51,916 nt of DNA from Apiotrichum sp. Y4204 (GCA_025531455.1 JAMYHL010000136.1:1-51916); one strand, 5' to 3'; shown: positions 36,501-47,728, counted from the first letter of the stretch. Numbers and translations: made by a program. The notes: a model not told the origin generated them from the sequence alone.

Positions 36501-36866
36501 TCTTGCTACTGAGCCACTACTAGTACTTTCCTCGCCCCGCCAAAACAACCGGCCACGGACGCATCAGCTGTGAACCGTGAGCAGTTAGCGATTCTCGAGA
36601 GAGTCACAAGGGACGCCCTGAGGCCCGAGGCACAGCATACAGCATAGCAAGTAAAGCAGCACACAACGCGGGGCCAGATCCCGCAATCCGATCCGGGCCA
36701 GATCCACTATAGCCATAATCCTATATCCTGTGGGCCCTGGGCCACATTAGGCCATCCGGCTGAAAGGAGAGGTCCTTGGTCCTTGGGCGGCTCGTGATTT
36801 TTTGCCCGCCAGCCGTCACCAACAACCGGAGCACAGCTGGAAGCCGGGCATCAGCGCGGCGGCGCA
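33531..36866. other. 3.3-kb gene-free upstream region of the Zn2Cys6 regulator
   Basis: No frame on either strand shows protein character. The right half (about 35200-36200) is CT-rich with many small open frames on both strands, like the leader of the C2H2 gene. Inverted repeat: GATCTCGGC (34981-34989), six-base loop, GCCGAGATC (34996-35004). The left part holds EMC10 3' sequence. No tRNA or other RNA gene recognised. Confidence 0.5.
34981..35004. repeat. 9-bp inverted repeat with 6-base loop
   Basis: GATCTCGGC, CTAGCT, GCCGAGATC. A perfect stem in intergenic DNA; a possible dimeric factor site or RNA hairpin. Confidence 0.85.
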
Positions 36867-39503
36867 ATGTTCCATCTCAATGCTGCTGGCCCAAGTAGCA
36901 ACAGCAGCACCACCAGCAACAACAACAGCAACCATGCTGGCCACGATCAAATGCAGTTTGCTTCAACCGTCTTCTCTCCATCGTCCTCTTCCTCATCCTC
37001 ACGACATCAACACTTCTTGCAACAGCAGCACCCAGAGCAAATCATCCCCGACACACAGGGGCTCAGCAGCGCCGCTCACGCTCTGAATCCATCTCGTCCA
37101 GACGTCATCGACTACATGATGCGCACTGGCGGTGCAGCGCCTTCTGGTACAGCTGGCATGCACGCCCACTCCCCGACATCCGCACAATCGCGTACCATGC
37201 CTGGAGCAGGCAACGATATGAGCAACTTCAACCAGTGGTTCAACCAGCCTGGACCACCGCGCAATGTTGGAGGTGCAGGTGCACCAACCATCAACATGCC
37301 GAGTCCCACCTCGTTCTCCCCCACTATCGGTGTCGGCTCGCCGCATGAAAATCAGTCCGGCAAGAAGAAGAAGCGGCGAGCAGACGGAGAGAGTCCATCA
37401 GTCGAGGAGAAACGCACCAAGACGGGCCGCGCCTGCGATGCATGTGTAAGTAGGCTGGAACGATCACGACAAGGCTCACATTGCGACTTGAGCGCATTGC
37501 CTCTCGCGGATTGCAGCTAACTCTATGTAGCGATCAAAAAAGATCAGGTGTGATATTCTTCCGACCGACGCAACCACCAACGGCGACGCACAGCCAATCT
37601 GCGCACACTGCAAGCAGTACAACATCGAGTGCACATTCTTCCTGCCCATAACAGAAACCAGGTTTAAGAAACGACGTGCAGCAGCGGAGGACGGAGCGAC
37701 CCCAGCGGGGACGAAGACAAACGGCGCTGCAACACCACAGGGTGCGGAGAAACCAAGTGCACCTACATCCATTCCCTTCCTCCTTCACGCCTCTGCACCC
37801 ACCCAACAGTTTGAACAGTACGACATCAGCAATCACTCTCATTGGGAGGTGACGGAAGATGCGTCGGGCCAAATACGGGTGGAGGCGACGCTGGACAGCG
37901 GGGACAAGGATACCCGACTGGACAGGTATGTCCTCCCCGGACCGATCATGTCGGCGCTCGTGAACAAGTACTTCGAATGGGACAACGAGTTCATTCCGGT
38001 TGTCTCGCGTTCCGAGTTTGTAGCGACCTCGAATCCCCATCCCTTACTGCTCTACGCCATGTGTGCACGAGCCGCCGTCGGGCGTGAGTACCCTCGACAT
38101 GTGTTCCAGCGCCTCCGTGGACTCGTCAATGGTCTTATCCGGTGCAACGAGATTCTATCGCACCCAAAGATGGAGCACATCCAGGCGATGCTCATCATCG
38201 CCCCAAAGGGCGAAATCCACGCCCAGCCAAACGCACCGACAGCGTCAGCAGCCATGATGCGATTTTCGTGCGCCATCCGCATGGCCCAAGATCTCGGCTT
38301 ACACAGAGAGGCGAAGACGCAGCCGAAAACAGTGGCGGAGATGGTTGCGGTCGAGACGCGGCGTCGAGTATGGGCGGCATGCGTCTTCCTCGACGCGTGG
38401 ATTACCAACTCGCTGGGCGTTCCGATGATGATCGACGTGCACGACTGTGATGTCCTGGTGCCATCACCACTCAACATTGTTCCCGGCTTGGCACCTGCGA
38501 GCTGGCCGGTAAACGAGGGATATCTGACCTTGAACGAAAACGTCAAGCTCGCTCTCATCTCAGGCAAGATCGTCAAGCTCATGTACGGCCCGACGGGCAT
38601 GACACATACCACGGACCAACAGCTCCAAGCAATGCTGGATGAGATGTCCGCGTTTCGCGACGGTATTCCAGAGGCATTACGATTCAAAGGCAACGAGTCG
38701 TCCTTCCTTTCTGCGTTCCTCCACTTTCTATTCACATCCGTCCAATTTCTCTTTTGGCGCAGCTTCATCCGGGTGGCGAGCCCGCCGCCGGCGCATCTCA
38801 AGCTGTTTCTGGACGCGCACCGCTGGGCGGAGCTGGTCAAAGCATCGCGCGCGGCTATCGAGTGGCTCAACGTGCACGACAAGACGCTTGATACGCTCTT
38901 CCTCGTCCCATACACTGCTACGTCGTGTGCACTGATCCAGTATCACACCTGGGCACGGCGGCGGGACCCTGCTGCGCTCGAGACATTGAAGCTCATCCGC
39001 GACGTCGTGTCACGCTGGGAGGAGGCGGTCCAGCCGGACCAGATGAGCATCCGTCGCAAATCGTGCGAAACTATGAAGCTGCTGTACGAGGCCGCGCTGA
39101 AGACGAACCCGGAAAGCGACGACCGGACGGACGGCTCTGAAGGTACACCGGTTTCTGCCCGCAGCATCGGTGACGGGACCAAGGCGGCGATGGACACACC
39201 CGCGTTCCCGTCCTCCCGCCGGCCCGCCCCGGTCGAGATAGTCAATGACGGCGAGGGCGACGGCCCCACACTAGTGGAGTATTCGCACGCACCCGAGACC
39301 GCAGTCGCGATGTTTGACCAGCCGACGGATATCGACGTGTCATTCCTGGACTCAATACCTGATTCCAACTTTGACTGGTCTGGATGGTGAGTTGCGACGC
39401 GTGGCGCATGATAGAATCTCAGCTCACACGCAGGGGTCAATACTTTGAGACCGTGGAGCGCATGTTCCCGACGGTGCCAGCAGAGATCGATGGTGGGAAG
39501 TAG
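36867..39503 (+). CDS. Zn2Cys6 fungal-specific transcription factor
   Basis: Three exons: 36867-37445, 37531-39386 and 39434-39503; 834 aa. The N-terminal ~170 residues are Ser/Asn/Gln/His-rich and disordered. A basic nuclear-localisation stretch (KKKKRR, EKRTKTGR) precedes the binuclear cluster: CDACRSKKIRC, a 16-residue loop, then CAHCKQYNIEC, followed by TFFLPITETRFKKRR. The first intron falls directly after the second Cys. The middle homology region (PF04082 type) spans ~370-620: FIPVVSRSEF, LLLYAMCARAA, SCAIRMAQDLGLHR, VETRRRVWAACVFLDAW, MMIDVHDCDVLVPSP. The C-terminus is acidic, ending WSGWGQYFETVERMFP, a possible activation segment. I do not recognise the exact regulator; XlnR/Dal81-like relatives are conceivable. 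Confidence 0.93.
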
Positions 39504-40150
39504 GCGGAACCGAGAATGGAAAGGAGGGAAGGGCCTATGGAAGCCACCCACGGAGAGTGGGAGCGGCTATTGGCGTAGGATCAGGTCGGATCGTAATGTT
39601 GAACTCATCGTGTATTCATGTCTGCATGTAGCTATACCCTCGGGAATCAGGTGGAACTCTGAGCCTCGGAAATGAGTGTGCTGGTCCATCTATCGCTTAC
39701 GGCGGATGTCAAGGGTTAGAAGGGTCACTCCGTCATCAAAAATCGCTTCGCTTATAGACGGAATAGACCTCTACTCGCCTTGGTCTGGCTGTATTCCATG
39801 CCTTGAATTACAGGGGCAGCGGGCGGCTACTTGGGCAACAAAGTCCTACAGAGATCCGCGTCGCTAAGAAAGTATGAAGGGCGATCTGGCGATCCGCAAT
39901 CCGCGATCCGCGATTCACGGTCGTCCGAGCAGCCGAGTGAGCAGAAATAATGCACAGAGTGCATCCGACCGAAAATCCTTCCAATATTCCGACAAAACTT
40001 CATCTCTACTGTAAATGTATGTGGGATCCGTTGCGGCTCCGATGCTGGGATCGATGCTGGATTGCTGGGGATGAATGCTCTACTTTGGATGGGATGTTTA
40101 GGGTAGGGGAAGGGGTTGGGTCTACATACGCTGGCGACGCTGGCGCAGGT
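39504..40150. other. Tail-to-tail gap, Zn2Cys6 factor and NAD+ carrier
   Basis: 647 bases between convergent genes. A short GATCCGC-type repeat (GCGATCCGCAATCCGCGATCCGCGATT) lies around 39888-39915. Otherwise nothing recognised. Confidence 0.5.
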
Positions 40151-41460
40151 CTATGTGTGAGAGGAGAGGTTGCGCATAATGAGCTCGTACGTGAGCATGG
40201 TGACCGCGCTGCTCGGCACAGTGCGCACGAGGTTGATGCTCAGCCCGCGGTAGAACCCGCGCCACCCATCCTGCCGGTAGATTTTCTGGAACACGTCAAT
40301 GATGCCTCCGGGGCGCGGGCCGTGTATCAGTGGCTTGCGGACCCCGCGCGCCTGGTTCTCCAGCGAGTCGGTTACCGGCGGATTCGAGCCGGTCACCAGT
40401 GGCGAGTAGAGCACGTGCGAGCCGTGTGCGTTGTTCGCTGCTGCTGCTGCCTGGGCTGCACGGCGCGCTGCGGCCTCGGCAGCCGCGGCCGGCGACTTGG
40501 CCTTGGACACCTGGATACGCGTGCGGAGCACCTCGTGCGGATACGTCGCGAGCGAGGCGACCATCTTGGAGAATGCCGAACAAAGCAGGATCGCGGTGGG
40601 GGTTAATGGTTTGTGGTCGTGCGCTGCAGGGTAAGCTGATGAAATATTGCACATCCTAATTGGCACTCACCAGCGAGCTCCTTGGTCTTCTCGTACAACC
40701 CGAACTGAACGGCGACGTGGGATACGCCAAGCAAACTGGGTAGCAGGCCCTTGTAGAATGCGCGAATGCCCTCGTTGCGGTAGATCGTGCGCACAGCGTC
40801 GAACGTAGTCCTGTATCGCGGAGCTGATGGTGGCAGAATTGCCTGTGCCTGCGGTGTTAGGGCTGTATGTCACTCCGTAGCAGCACACTCACCATGAACC
40901 GCGTCTTGACCACCCATAGCGGGTTTGTCAAGATCGTGCCCGTTGCGCCAGCCGTCGTCGCCGCGATAATGTGCGAGATGTCGGGGTGCGCTGTTGTCAG
41001 CATCCATTCGACAAGTCAGGTGCATCATGGCGGAGCACATTTGTCCGTGATGTCTGTGCCAGCACTCACCAGTTGCGAGTGGCACCCTCCGCAGCCGGTC
41101 CTTGATAAAGTCGTAGACGGTGAAGTAGATACCCCAGGTAGGAAGGTAACCGGCAATCGTTGGCCCGAGGCCCCGGTAGAAGCCTTTGACGCCGCTCTGG
41201 CGGTAGATGCGCAGGCACGTCTTAACCACTCCCTCGTAGCCGGGGCTACCGCGCTTGACGCTCTGCGCCTGCAGTGTGGTTTTGACCACGTCGAGCGGAC
41301 ACGTCGCGATAGACGACACGAGTCCGGCGCCCGCACCGGCGATCATCGAGTGCAGCGACGAGGGAATGTGCACAGCGAGCCGGCGGCGGTTCGGGCCGCC
41401 AATTTCGAGAACCGCCGGCGCGAAGAATGCTGGCGGTGCCGACTCCATGCCACTTGGCAT
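40151..41460 (-). CDS. YIA6: Mitochondrial carrier, NAD+/pyridine-nucleotide type (YIA6/NDT-like)
   Basis: An inner-membrane carrier. Four exons on the minus strand: 41460-41070, 40990-40893, 40848-40671 and 40623-40151; ~379 aa from this start. Three mitochondrial-carrier repeats with signatures PLDVVKTTLQAQ, PLWVVKTRFMAQ (the W in place of the acidic residue is typical of the NAD+/pyrimidine-nucleotide carrier group) and PHEVLRTRIQVSK. GLGPTIAGYLPTWGIYFTVYDF in repeat 1 is close to the yeast NDT carriers. Repeat 3 contains a ~65-residue Ala-rich insertion in its matrix loop (AAAAEAAARRAAQAAAAANN and following). The start is uncertain: the frame stays open upstream to a Met at 41691, adding 77 residues of low character, and a Met at 41448 is also possible. 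The substrate is inferred by likeness only. Confidence 0.87.
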
Positions 41461-44353
41461 TCTTGCCCTACTGGCCCGGTATGTCGCGTGGGCAGTCACT
41501 GCGATCTCGCTGCGAAGTCGAAATCCCTCGGATTCGGGGCTGCGGTCCGGCCCGGACGCAGACGCGCCTGCTGCACGCACGCTCGATCCATTATACGACA
41601 GCGCAACGCAGCCCCACGGCGCGCGCGACGTCGTCGCCTCGGCGCTCCCATCGCGGGAGAGCTCGCCGGCCATCGCCTGGCCTCGCTTCACGTTCTACTG
41701 CGAGGTCAGTATAGAAAGCCAGATTTGGGCGAGATAGATGCCTGTCGGGGCACAACACGCCGGGGCGTGACCACATGCGCACACGGGGTGGGCGCGGCAG
41801 GCGGCAGGGTGCTCACATGTGATGAACGCGGGCGGCACCGGCGTCGAGAGCTTAGCGAGCGGTGGGCAAAGGACGTTCTGATAATGGAAAGGTGCGATCC
41901 ACAAGAGCTCAAAGTCCGCAAAACCGATAGCCGAAGCGCGCGAGCAAAGGGGGAGCGCCGTGATCCGTCCTGCTCCAAGGTAGTTGGCGAAGGGGTGGGC
42001 GAGGGCAGCCAAGGTGTTGTGTGTTGGGCGCGACTCGATCGAGAAAGGGTGGACCGACAGCGGCTCGGCTGGGCAGCGATGAGCGAGTACGGAGAGCAGA
42101 ACGTGACCGAGCCACTGCGTATCTATTTCGTATCTCGATTGACGTGGTGCCGAGTCGCCGGAGGAGATTGCAATGTGGTAGAGTAGAAGTTTGATATGTG
42201 CGATGGAAGCGGACGAGTGCAAAGAGCGAGTGAAAGGCCGAGTCGTGCACGCGTGCAAAGCCGTAATCGGACTGTGCCCCAGAAGCGCGGGGGCGGGGCA
42301 GGAGAGCAGAGGGGCACAGCGTATCAGCAGCAGCAGCAGTGGTGACGGAGAGAGTGTAGTGTAGCGCTACGCAGTGCGTAGTGATTAGCCAGATTGACAA
42401 GCGCCGGGAAAGGAGGGAGAAACACGGAATCAGAATTGGACCATTTTCGATAGATCAATAATCCCATGCTCCGTGCAGCTTGCCAGTCGGCTCGGAGATC
42501 ACAAAAGATCGGAGACCGAGGGCAAGTGATGATGATCAGAGCAGCACTCACCGTCCTCTGCAACACTACTTGCGCACCCACTTCATGCTACTACTACTGA
42601 TAGCAATGCATCACACACAGTGCTGGCGAACTTGCGAGTGAAAAGCGTCAAACAAGAGCCATTCTGCAACGCCAATAGACAAGTGGAGTGTGGTAAAACA
42701 CGTCCGCCACAGGCTCTTGATTCAATACTGGACGCGACTCTATCTCCGTCTGAAGCCCACGACAGATACGAGGCTCTATAACCCGCTGAAACGATAGGCG
42801 TGTCTCACGATTTCTTGTGGTTGCAGATGGCAGAGCTCGGAATATTGTTGCCAGTTCGCACGATAGCGGCCGGGCGACAGCGGCCGGGCGACGTAATCGA
42901 CTGATTGATGCCATGGAGAAGACGTGATGATAAAGTCAAACCACAAACGTCAGTGATCAGTGAAGCAACATGCAGAGGCTCGCGTCTGTCTTCTTGGACT
43001 TGCCCGTTGTTCTGCGCGTCGTGCGGTCGCTCGGACGTCCAGTCAGATCGAGCAATCGAGAGACCTTTTTGAGGCCTTGCCGCGATTCCAGGACGGGCTT
43101 TACCAGATCGAGCCTGAGGCTTGGGGGCCTCTCTTCTGGTGATCCAGACTACCTACCCGTCTTGGTCCGGTTTGGTGATTCTCTTGGAATCTCCATTCTT
43201 TCCTACTCTCCCCACCCCCCCTCTGCACTCTCCTTTGTTGCAACAGCACTTCTGTTCTCTCTCGTCTCTGCCCCTCTAACACTACTGCCGCCGCCTTGCT
43301 GCCGCCGCCTTGCTGCCCTATTAATCAACTCTCCGCCGGGGTGGATGTTCTGCGTCTTTTCTGCTGTTTTCGCTTTTCACTTTCCTCTCCCACCTTGACC
43401 CTCGTCGTCATTTCAGTCACTTCTTGCGCGCGCTCCACCCGTCCACCTCGCCGGCTCCACACGTGTGGCTCGATCTCTTTCCTCGTATCGACCGACTTCC
43501 ACCACCATACCAGCCACTGGCCGACGAGGATTGGGTCACATTTCGAGCCGCAGTGCGCCCCTGAGCCGGTACGGTTTCGTCGCCGCAAGCCTCGCGGAGA
43601 GGAGGCGCTCATAAATGCACTGGACTCTCGATTCTGGGCTTCCCGCCCGCGTCGCCCATTCCAAGCTCATGTCGCAGGGCAAGACATTTTAACACTGATA
43701 ACTCGACTCCCACTCCTACTCCCCCACTCGCGCCTCGAGCTTTGTATGTCTGACAGTGGGGGAAGACAAATGCGGGGATTGTTGTGTCAGGTGGGTGTTC
43801 TACGTTGTCCTCATGGCGTACAAGCATGGTGGGGGGTAAGGATCGGGGCGACCGCCAGTGTACCAGTGTCCATATCGGATCGAAAGTGGTACGCGTGGCG
43901 GCGGCGCGGCGGTCACCGTACGCCTCCGCGGGTTCAGACTTCTAAGTGGTGGCAATGGCCACCCTCCTGACCGTGCCCTGACTCCTCAGCGGGCCCCGTC
44001 GTCATTTTTGTGTGGCTTCCAAGTTGAAATTTCTTGGCCTCTTGCATTGGACGGGCGGACATCTTGAATCGCACAACATTGCTCCTTGCCTGGTATCATT
44101 TGTCTCGTGCAGCTTGCTGATCAGGTATCCTGCTTGGTGTGCGTTATAAATGAAACGAGGCCGGAGCGGAGCGGTCCGATCACCACCTCGCCATTGTTCT
44201 TTCCCATCTCGTCTTCGTCCCCACGCGCGCGCGATCAACCACTGAAGTCATTTCGTTCAGCCAGACCTTACTCTGCAGGTACTTTCATCTCGCGCTTCGA
44301 TCAGCCGCACTCGGTGCCACTTCCACATCTAACCCAACATTCCGCCATTCACC
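41461..44353. other. 2.9-kb divergent region between NAD+ carrier and F-box-like gene
   Basis: No protein-like frame recognised. It contains a 14-bp tandem pair (AGCGGCCGGGCGAC) at 42865-42892, a 14-bp tandem pair (CTGCCGCCGCCTTG) at 43285-43312, a CT-rich stretch at ~43150-43450, and a TATAAA at 44145-44150 about 200 bases before the F-box-like start. The part next to 41460 may still be carrier coding or leader sequence. Confidence 0.5.
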
Positions 44354-45601
44354 ATGGCTCTCAGCATGGCATATTCTCGGGACACGTCTCCATATCCTCT
44401 TCGCAGTCATAACACCATCGACAACGAGTTCACAGACATGGAGCAGATCGATGGTCTTCTTTGCGTCGACCCGCCCACGGCCATTGACCACTGCTTCTTC
44501 CCACACCTATTTGACGCGATCGTCCGCGACGCGTCCCTTGGGACACTGCTGGCCCTGCGTGCCACCTCGCGAACGCTGCGCGACCGGATAGACCGCGACT
44601 TGTCTCACATCACCATCACCGAGCGTCCAGATGTGCCATGCCTCCCATGCGGAGGGAGCATGCCAGCTGTTGAGGCTCGCACGAAATCTGGATACGCATT
44701 GTGGTCCATCCCTCTGGTGCCGCAACATAACAGCCCACAACAACAGGCCGCTCTCGAGGCTGCGAAGCACGATTTTCGCATGTACGCCAGTTTCCTTGTT
44801 GCACGAGGAACACCTATCACGATTGACGTGCTCGGCGACCCCGGGCGGGAATTCGGCTTCGTGGAGGACATCTTTGACGCAGCGTTGGGAGACGGTATCC
44901 GGCTGCCACGGCACGCTTCCCCTCGGGTTCACTTCCGCATCATTCCCGACGGGGACGGCCTGGCCCGTTTACACGGGTACGGTTGGGACGGTCCCCGGGT
45001 TCTTATCGACAACTGGCGTGCCCGCCGCGACAAGATAGAGCCGATTGGCGGCGGCCACCTACGGAAGACATTCGTATTCACCATTACGGGTGCTGAATCG
45101 GCTCACATTGCAACCACTCTTCCGCCACCCGGGTCGACAATCGTATACGATTTTTCCGCCTGGCAACCATGCGCGAACCCCGGCCCCGCGCGTTCCATAA
45201 GAACACCCTCCCACCCTGCAGCCGTTCTCGACGCGGACTTTATCGCGCTCATCGTCGCTGGCGTACCCGCCCACCGTACCAACGCACGCATGGCGAACTT
45301 CATCGCCCACATCCTCCTCATGCTTAGTACCGAGTGTACAGTGTATCTCTTCGGCCTAGAGCGCGTCGACAAGGGCTGGCTCGATCCCTTCTTTGTGTCC
45401 GGCGAGCCGTGGTCACTCGCGCCAGGCGGCAGTCGCGGTGGCGGCCCCGGTGGCCCACTCCTTCCCATCGCGACGTACCTCCGTGACGCGATTATTCGCG
45501 GCGCGCACGCGTTCGGCTGCGTCGACATTGTGCCCGACCTCGACCACACGCTCAACATTATGCCGCTCCGCTACTCGTGGCAGTCGTACTGCGACTGGTA
45601 G
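44354..45601 (+). CDS. F-box-like orphan protein of a lineage-expanded type
   Basis: A single exon, 415 aa. Residues ~45-85 look like a degenerate F-box (IDHCFFPHLFDAIVRDASLG, LLALRATSRTLRDRIDRDL), the segment that would bind Skp1. The remainder has no leucine-rich or WD repeats I can see, only alternating strand/helix character (PITIDVLGDPG, STIVYDFSAW, FIALIVAGVPAHRTNARMANFIAHIL, TVYLFGLERVD). I recall similar intronless orphans being numerous in Trichosporonales; that is memory, not a search. The Met at 44354 or 44366 could be the start. Lack of introns is unusual here, where conserved genes are split. A substrate-recognition role in ubiquitination is possible but unproven. Confidence 0.8.
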   Translation: MALSMAYSRDTSPYPLRSHNTIDNEFTDMEQIDGLLCVDPPTAIDHCFFPHLFDAIVRDASLGTLLALRATSRTLRDRIDRDLSHITITERPDVPCLPCGGSMPAVEARTKSGYALWSIPLVPQHNSPQQQAALEAAKHDFRMYASFLVARGTPITIDVLGDPGREFGFVEDIFDAALGDGIRLPRHASPRVHFRIIPDGDGLARLHGYGWDGPRVLIDNWRARRDKIEPIGGGHLRKTFVFTITGAESAHIATTLPPPGSTIVYDFSAWQPCANPGPARSIRTPSHPAAVLDADFIALIVAGVPAHRTNARMANFIAHILLMLSTECTVYLFGLERVDKGWLDPFFVSGEPWSLAPGGSRGGGPGGPLLPIATYLRDAIIRGAHAFGCVDIVPDLDHTLNIMPLRYSWQSYCDW

Positions 45602-45631
45602 TTAGCATCGTACCACCCCCGACATCACTAC

Positions 45632-45637
45632 AATAAA
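45632..45637 (+). terminator. AATAAA polyadenylation signal
   Basis: AATAAA lies 31 bases after the stop codon of the F-box-like gene and is followed by T-rich sequence. It is a good match to the canonical signal at a normal distance. Confidence 0.5.
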
Positions 45638-45818
45638 TACAACTCCTTTTATTTAACGGAATTGCCGGGCAGAGCCCGCGGAACATCGTTGTACAGCCCT
45701 CACGAGATAGACTATACAAACATATAAACTAGAATGCAGACCTACGTAGCCAAGGTCAGAAGTGCAAAATGCGATGTATCATGCCTCACTCCGCGAAACC
45801 CGATACATGTGATGCAAT

Positions 45819-47422
45819 CTAATCGAACGTGACCTTGTTCCCCGTGCTCTCGACGATGCCGACCTTCTCGCGCTTGGCCATAGCGAGCGCTGCGCCCGGC
45901 CGCGGCCGGCCAGACTGCTCCCACTTCTTGCCCGGCGGCCCACGGCGTTCGGGGCGCTCATCGCTACCGCCGCCGCCGCTAGCGACCATCGCAGCGATGC
46001 GCGACGCTGCGTTCTTCTCGGACTGGAAGTCACCCGCCCCCGCGTGCGGGTTACGCGCCTCGTATCCGCCCTCCTCCTCTCCGCCCTCAAAGTATCGCGG
46101 CTTCTTGGCCGGCCGCTCGCGCTCGCGATCCCGGCGGGGAGCACGCAGCCCGTCCCGCTCCTCCTGCTCGCGCAGCTTCTTCTTCGCCGCGCCAGAACGC
46201 TGCGTCGCCTCCACACTGGCAAACTGCAGATTGAGGCGGCGGCCGCGCAGGCTGTGGTTCCGCCGGTTCATGAGCGCCGCCTTGGCCTGTGCCGGTGTCT
46301 TGAAGTCCCAGAACGCAAATCTAAAGTAAGCATGGATAATCAATGTGGTTCTGTGACTCACCCCTTGCAACGGCCCGTATCTTCGAACTGTGCAAGGCGC
46401 GTCTTGATGAGGCCCGACTTAACGCCGCGGCGCGAGTTGGGCTGCGGCTTTGCCTCTCCCTCTCCCTCGCCTTCGGCCTCCTCACTCTCAGCCTCCTCCT
46501 CCTCGGCAGGCGCCGCCTCCGCATTTCCCTCGACGAGGTCACGCAGCTCATCCTCGGTCACGTCGAAGGGCAGGTTGCCGATGAAGAGCGTCGCGCTCTC
46601 CCCGTGCTTCTGCTTGGCAAGGACCTGCGGGCCCATCGTCCCGGGACCAGACGGCAGGGGCTTCGGCGTGCGAGCGTCGGGCTTCGGCTTGTGGTCGTCG
46701 CCCGCCTTGATGAGGACACGGCGTCCGTCGAGCGGTCGCTCCGTCAGCCCCAGGGCGAGAAGGCGGAGCGCATCGGTTTTGAAGTCGACATATGCGAATC
46801 TGGAGTTAACCACCGTACAAGCAAGCACGAAAACCCACCCCTTGTTCGCGGCAAATGTTCCCTTGCCCTCCTTCTTCGGCATGTGCACGCGCGTCACGCA
46901 GTCCGCCTCTCCGCCACTCTCCACCACGCCGTTCACAATAAACTCCTTGAGTCCCTCCGCCGTAGTCCGGAACGCGAGGTTGCCGATCCAGATCGAAAAC
47001 TCGCCCTTGGCTTGCGGCTTGGCCTCGCGCTTCCGTCCGCCTTCGTCATCGTCGCTGTCCTCCCCGCCAGCCTTCTTCGCCTTCTCTTTCTCCTCGCCCG
47101 CACTCCGCTTCGGAGGGAGCGGCTCCTCGCCGCGCTTCGCGCGCTTCTTCGCTGCCCTAGCCTCCGCCTTTGACAGTGGGGCACCCGCGCTCATGTCGAT
47201 CTCGAGAAGGTCCGCGTCGTCCTCTGCAGGGCGCTTGCGCGACGTGCGCTCTCCCGCAGCCTCGGCGTCGCCCGTGTCCTTCGTGTCGTTCGTGGCACCG
47301 GCCTCAGTGGTTGTCTCAGCGGCTGCTGAAGCGGCGGCCGCCTTCTTCGCGGCTTTCCGCGCGTCACGCGCAGCCTGCTGCTCTGCCGTACGCCCCGACT
47401 TGCGTGACTTGGTCTCGGACAT
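45819..47422 (-). CDS. NOP13: Nucleolar RNA-binding protein Nop13 (two RRMs)
   Basis: A pre-ribosome-associated RNA-binding protein. Three exons: 47422-46839, 46799-46362 and 46320-45819; 507 aa. The N-terminal ~145 residues are Lys/Ala/Glu-rich (KKRAKRGEE, DSDDDEGG), typical of nucleolar proteins. RRM1 at ~148-240: FSIWIGNLAFRTT (RNP2) and KGFAYVDFKT (RNP1). RRM2 at ~280-400: ATLFIGNLPFDVTEDELRDL (RNP2), a large acidic insertion (EEEEAESEEAEGEGEGE), then KGFAFWDFKT (RNP1), RRNHSLRGRRLNLQFA. The C-terminus is basic (RRDRERERPAKKPRYFE). Both introns are short (39 and 41 nt) and each interrupts the Gly of an RNP1 motif. The first intron is divisible by three with no stop, so its retention would insert 13 residues in RRM1. 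Confidence 0.92.
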
Positions 47423-47728
47423 GGTGGTGTGGGTGGTGGGAAGCAGAGTTCAGTACAGACCTGGGTATAGACGTCATACGGACTGAAATTTTGGCGGCGA
47501 GCTCGAACTTCGAGCGATCGACCTCGAATTTCAAGAATTCGAGGTCGCCACGTGGTTTTGCCTCCGCTCCCTCCCCCCCCCCTTCTCCACGCGATCCGCC
47601 AGCTCATTGAATCTCGGTGCTCGGTTCGCGATCGTCATCGTCGACGGACACGGCCAGCTCACCCAACTCGCACTTGCACTACTCGCAACATCCCCCACTT
47701 ATCCATCCGCTCCTCCGCCAGGCCCCCC
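47423..47728. promoter_or_regulatory. Divergent promoter of NOP13 and YIF1 with two inverted repeats
   Basis: 306 bases. Inverted repeat A: GCTCGAA-C-TTCGAGC (47501-47515). Inverted repeat B: CGACCTCGAATT-TCAAG-AATTCGAGGTCG (47519-47547). Both share TCGAA cores. A CCACGTGG E-box follows at 47548-47555. TTCAAGAA inside B is one inverted pair of heat-shock-element units. Confidence 0.6.

Noticed and set aside
40867..42186. 439-codon plus-strand frame over the NAD+ carrier
   Set aside because: It overlaps carrier exons antisense and continues into intergenic DNA; composition is Arg/Ala/Gly noise typical of GC-rich antisense frames.
46044..47486. 480-codon plus-strand frame over NOP13
   Set aside because: Antisense to a confidently spliced two-RRM gene; low-complexity Ser/Arg/Leu translation.
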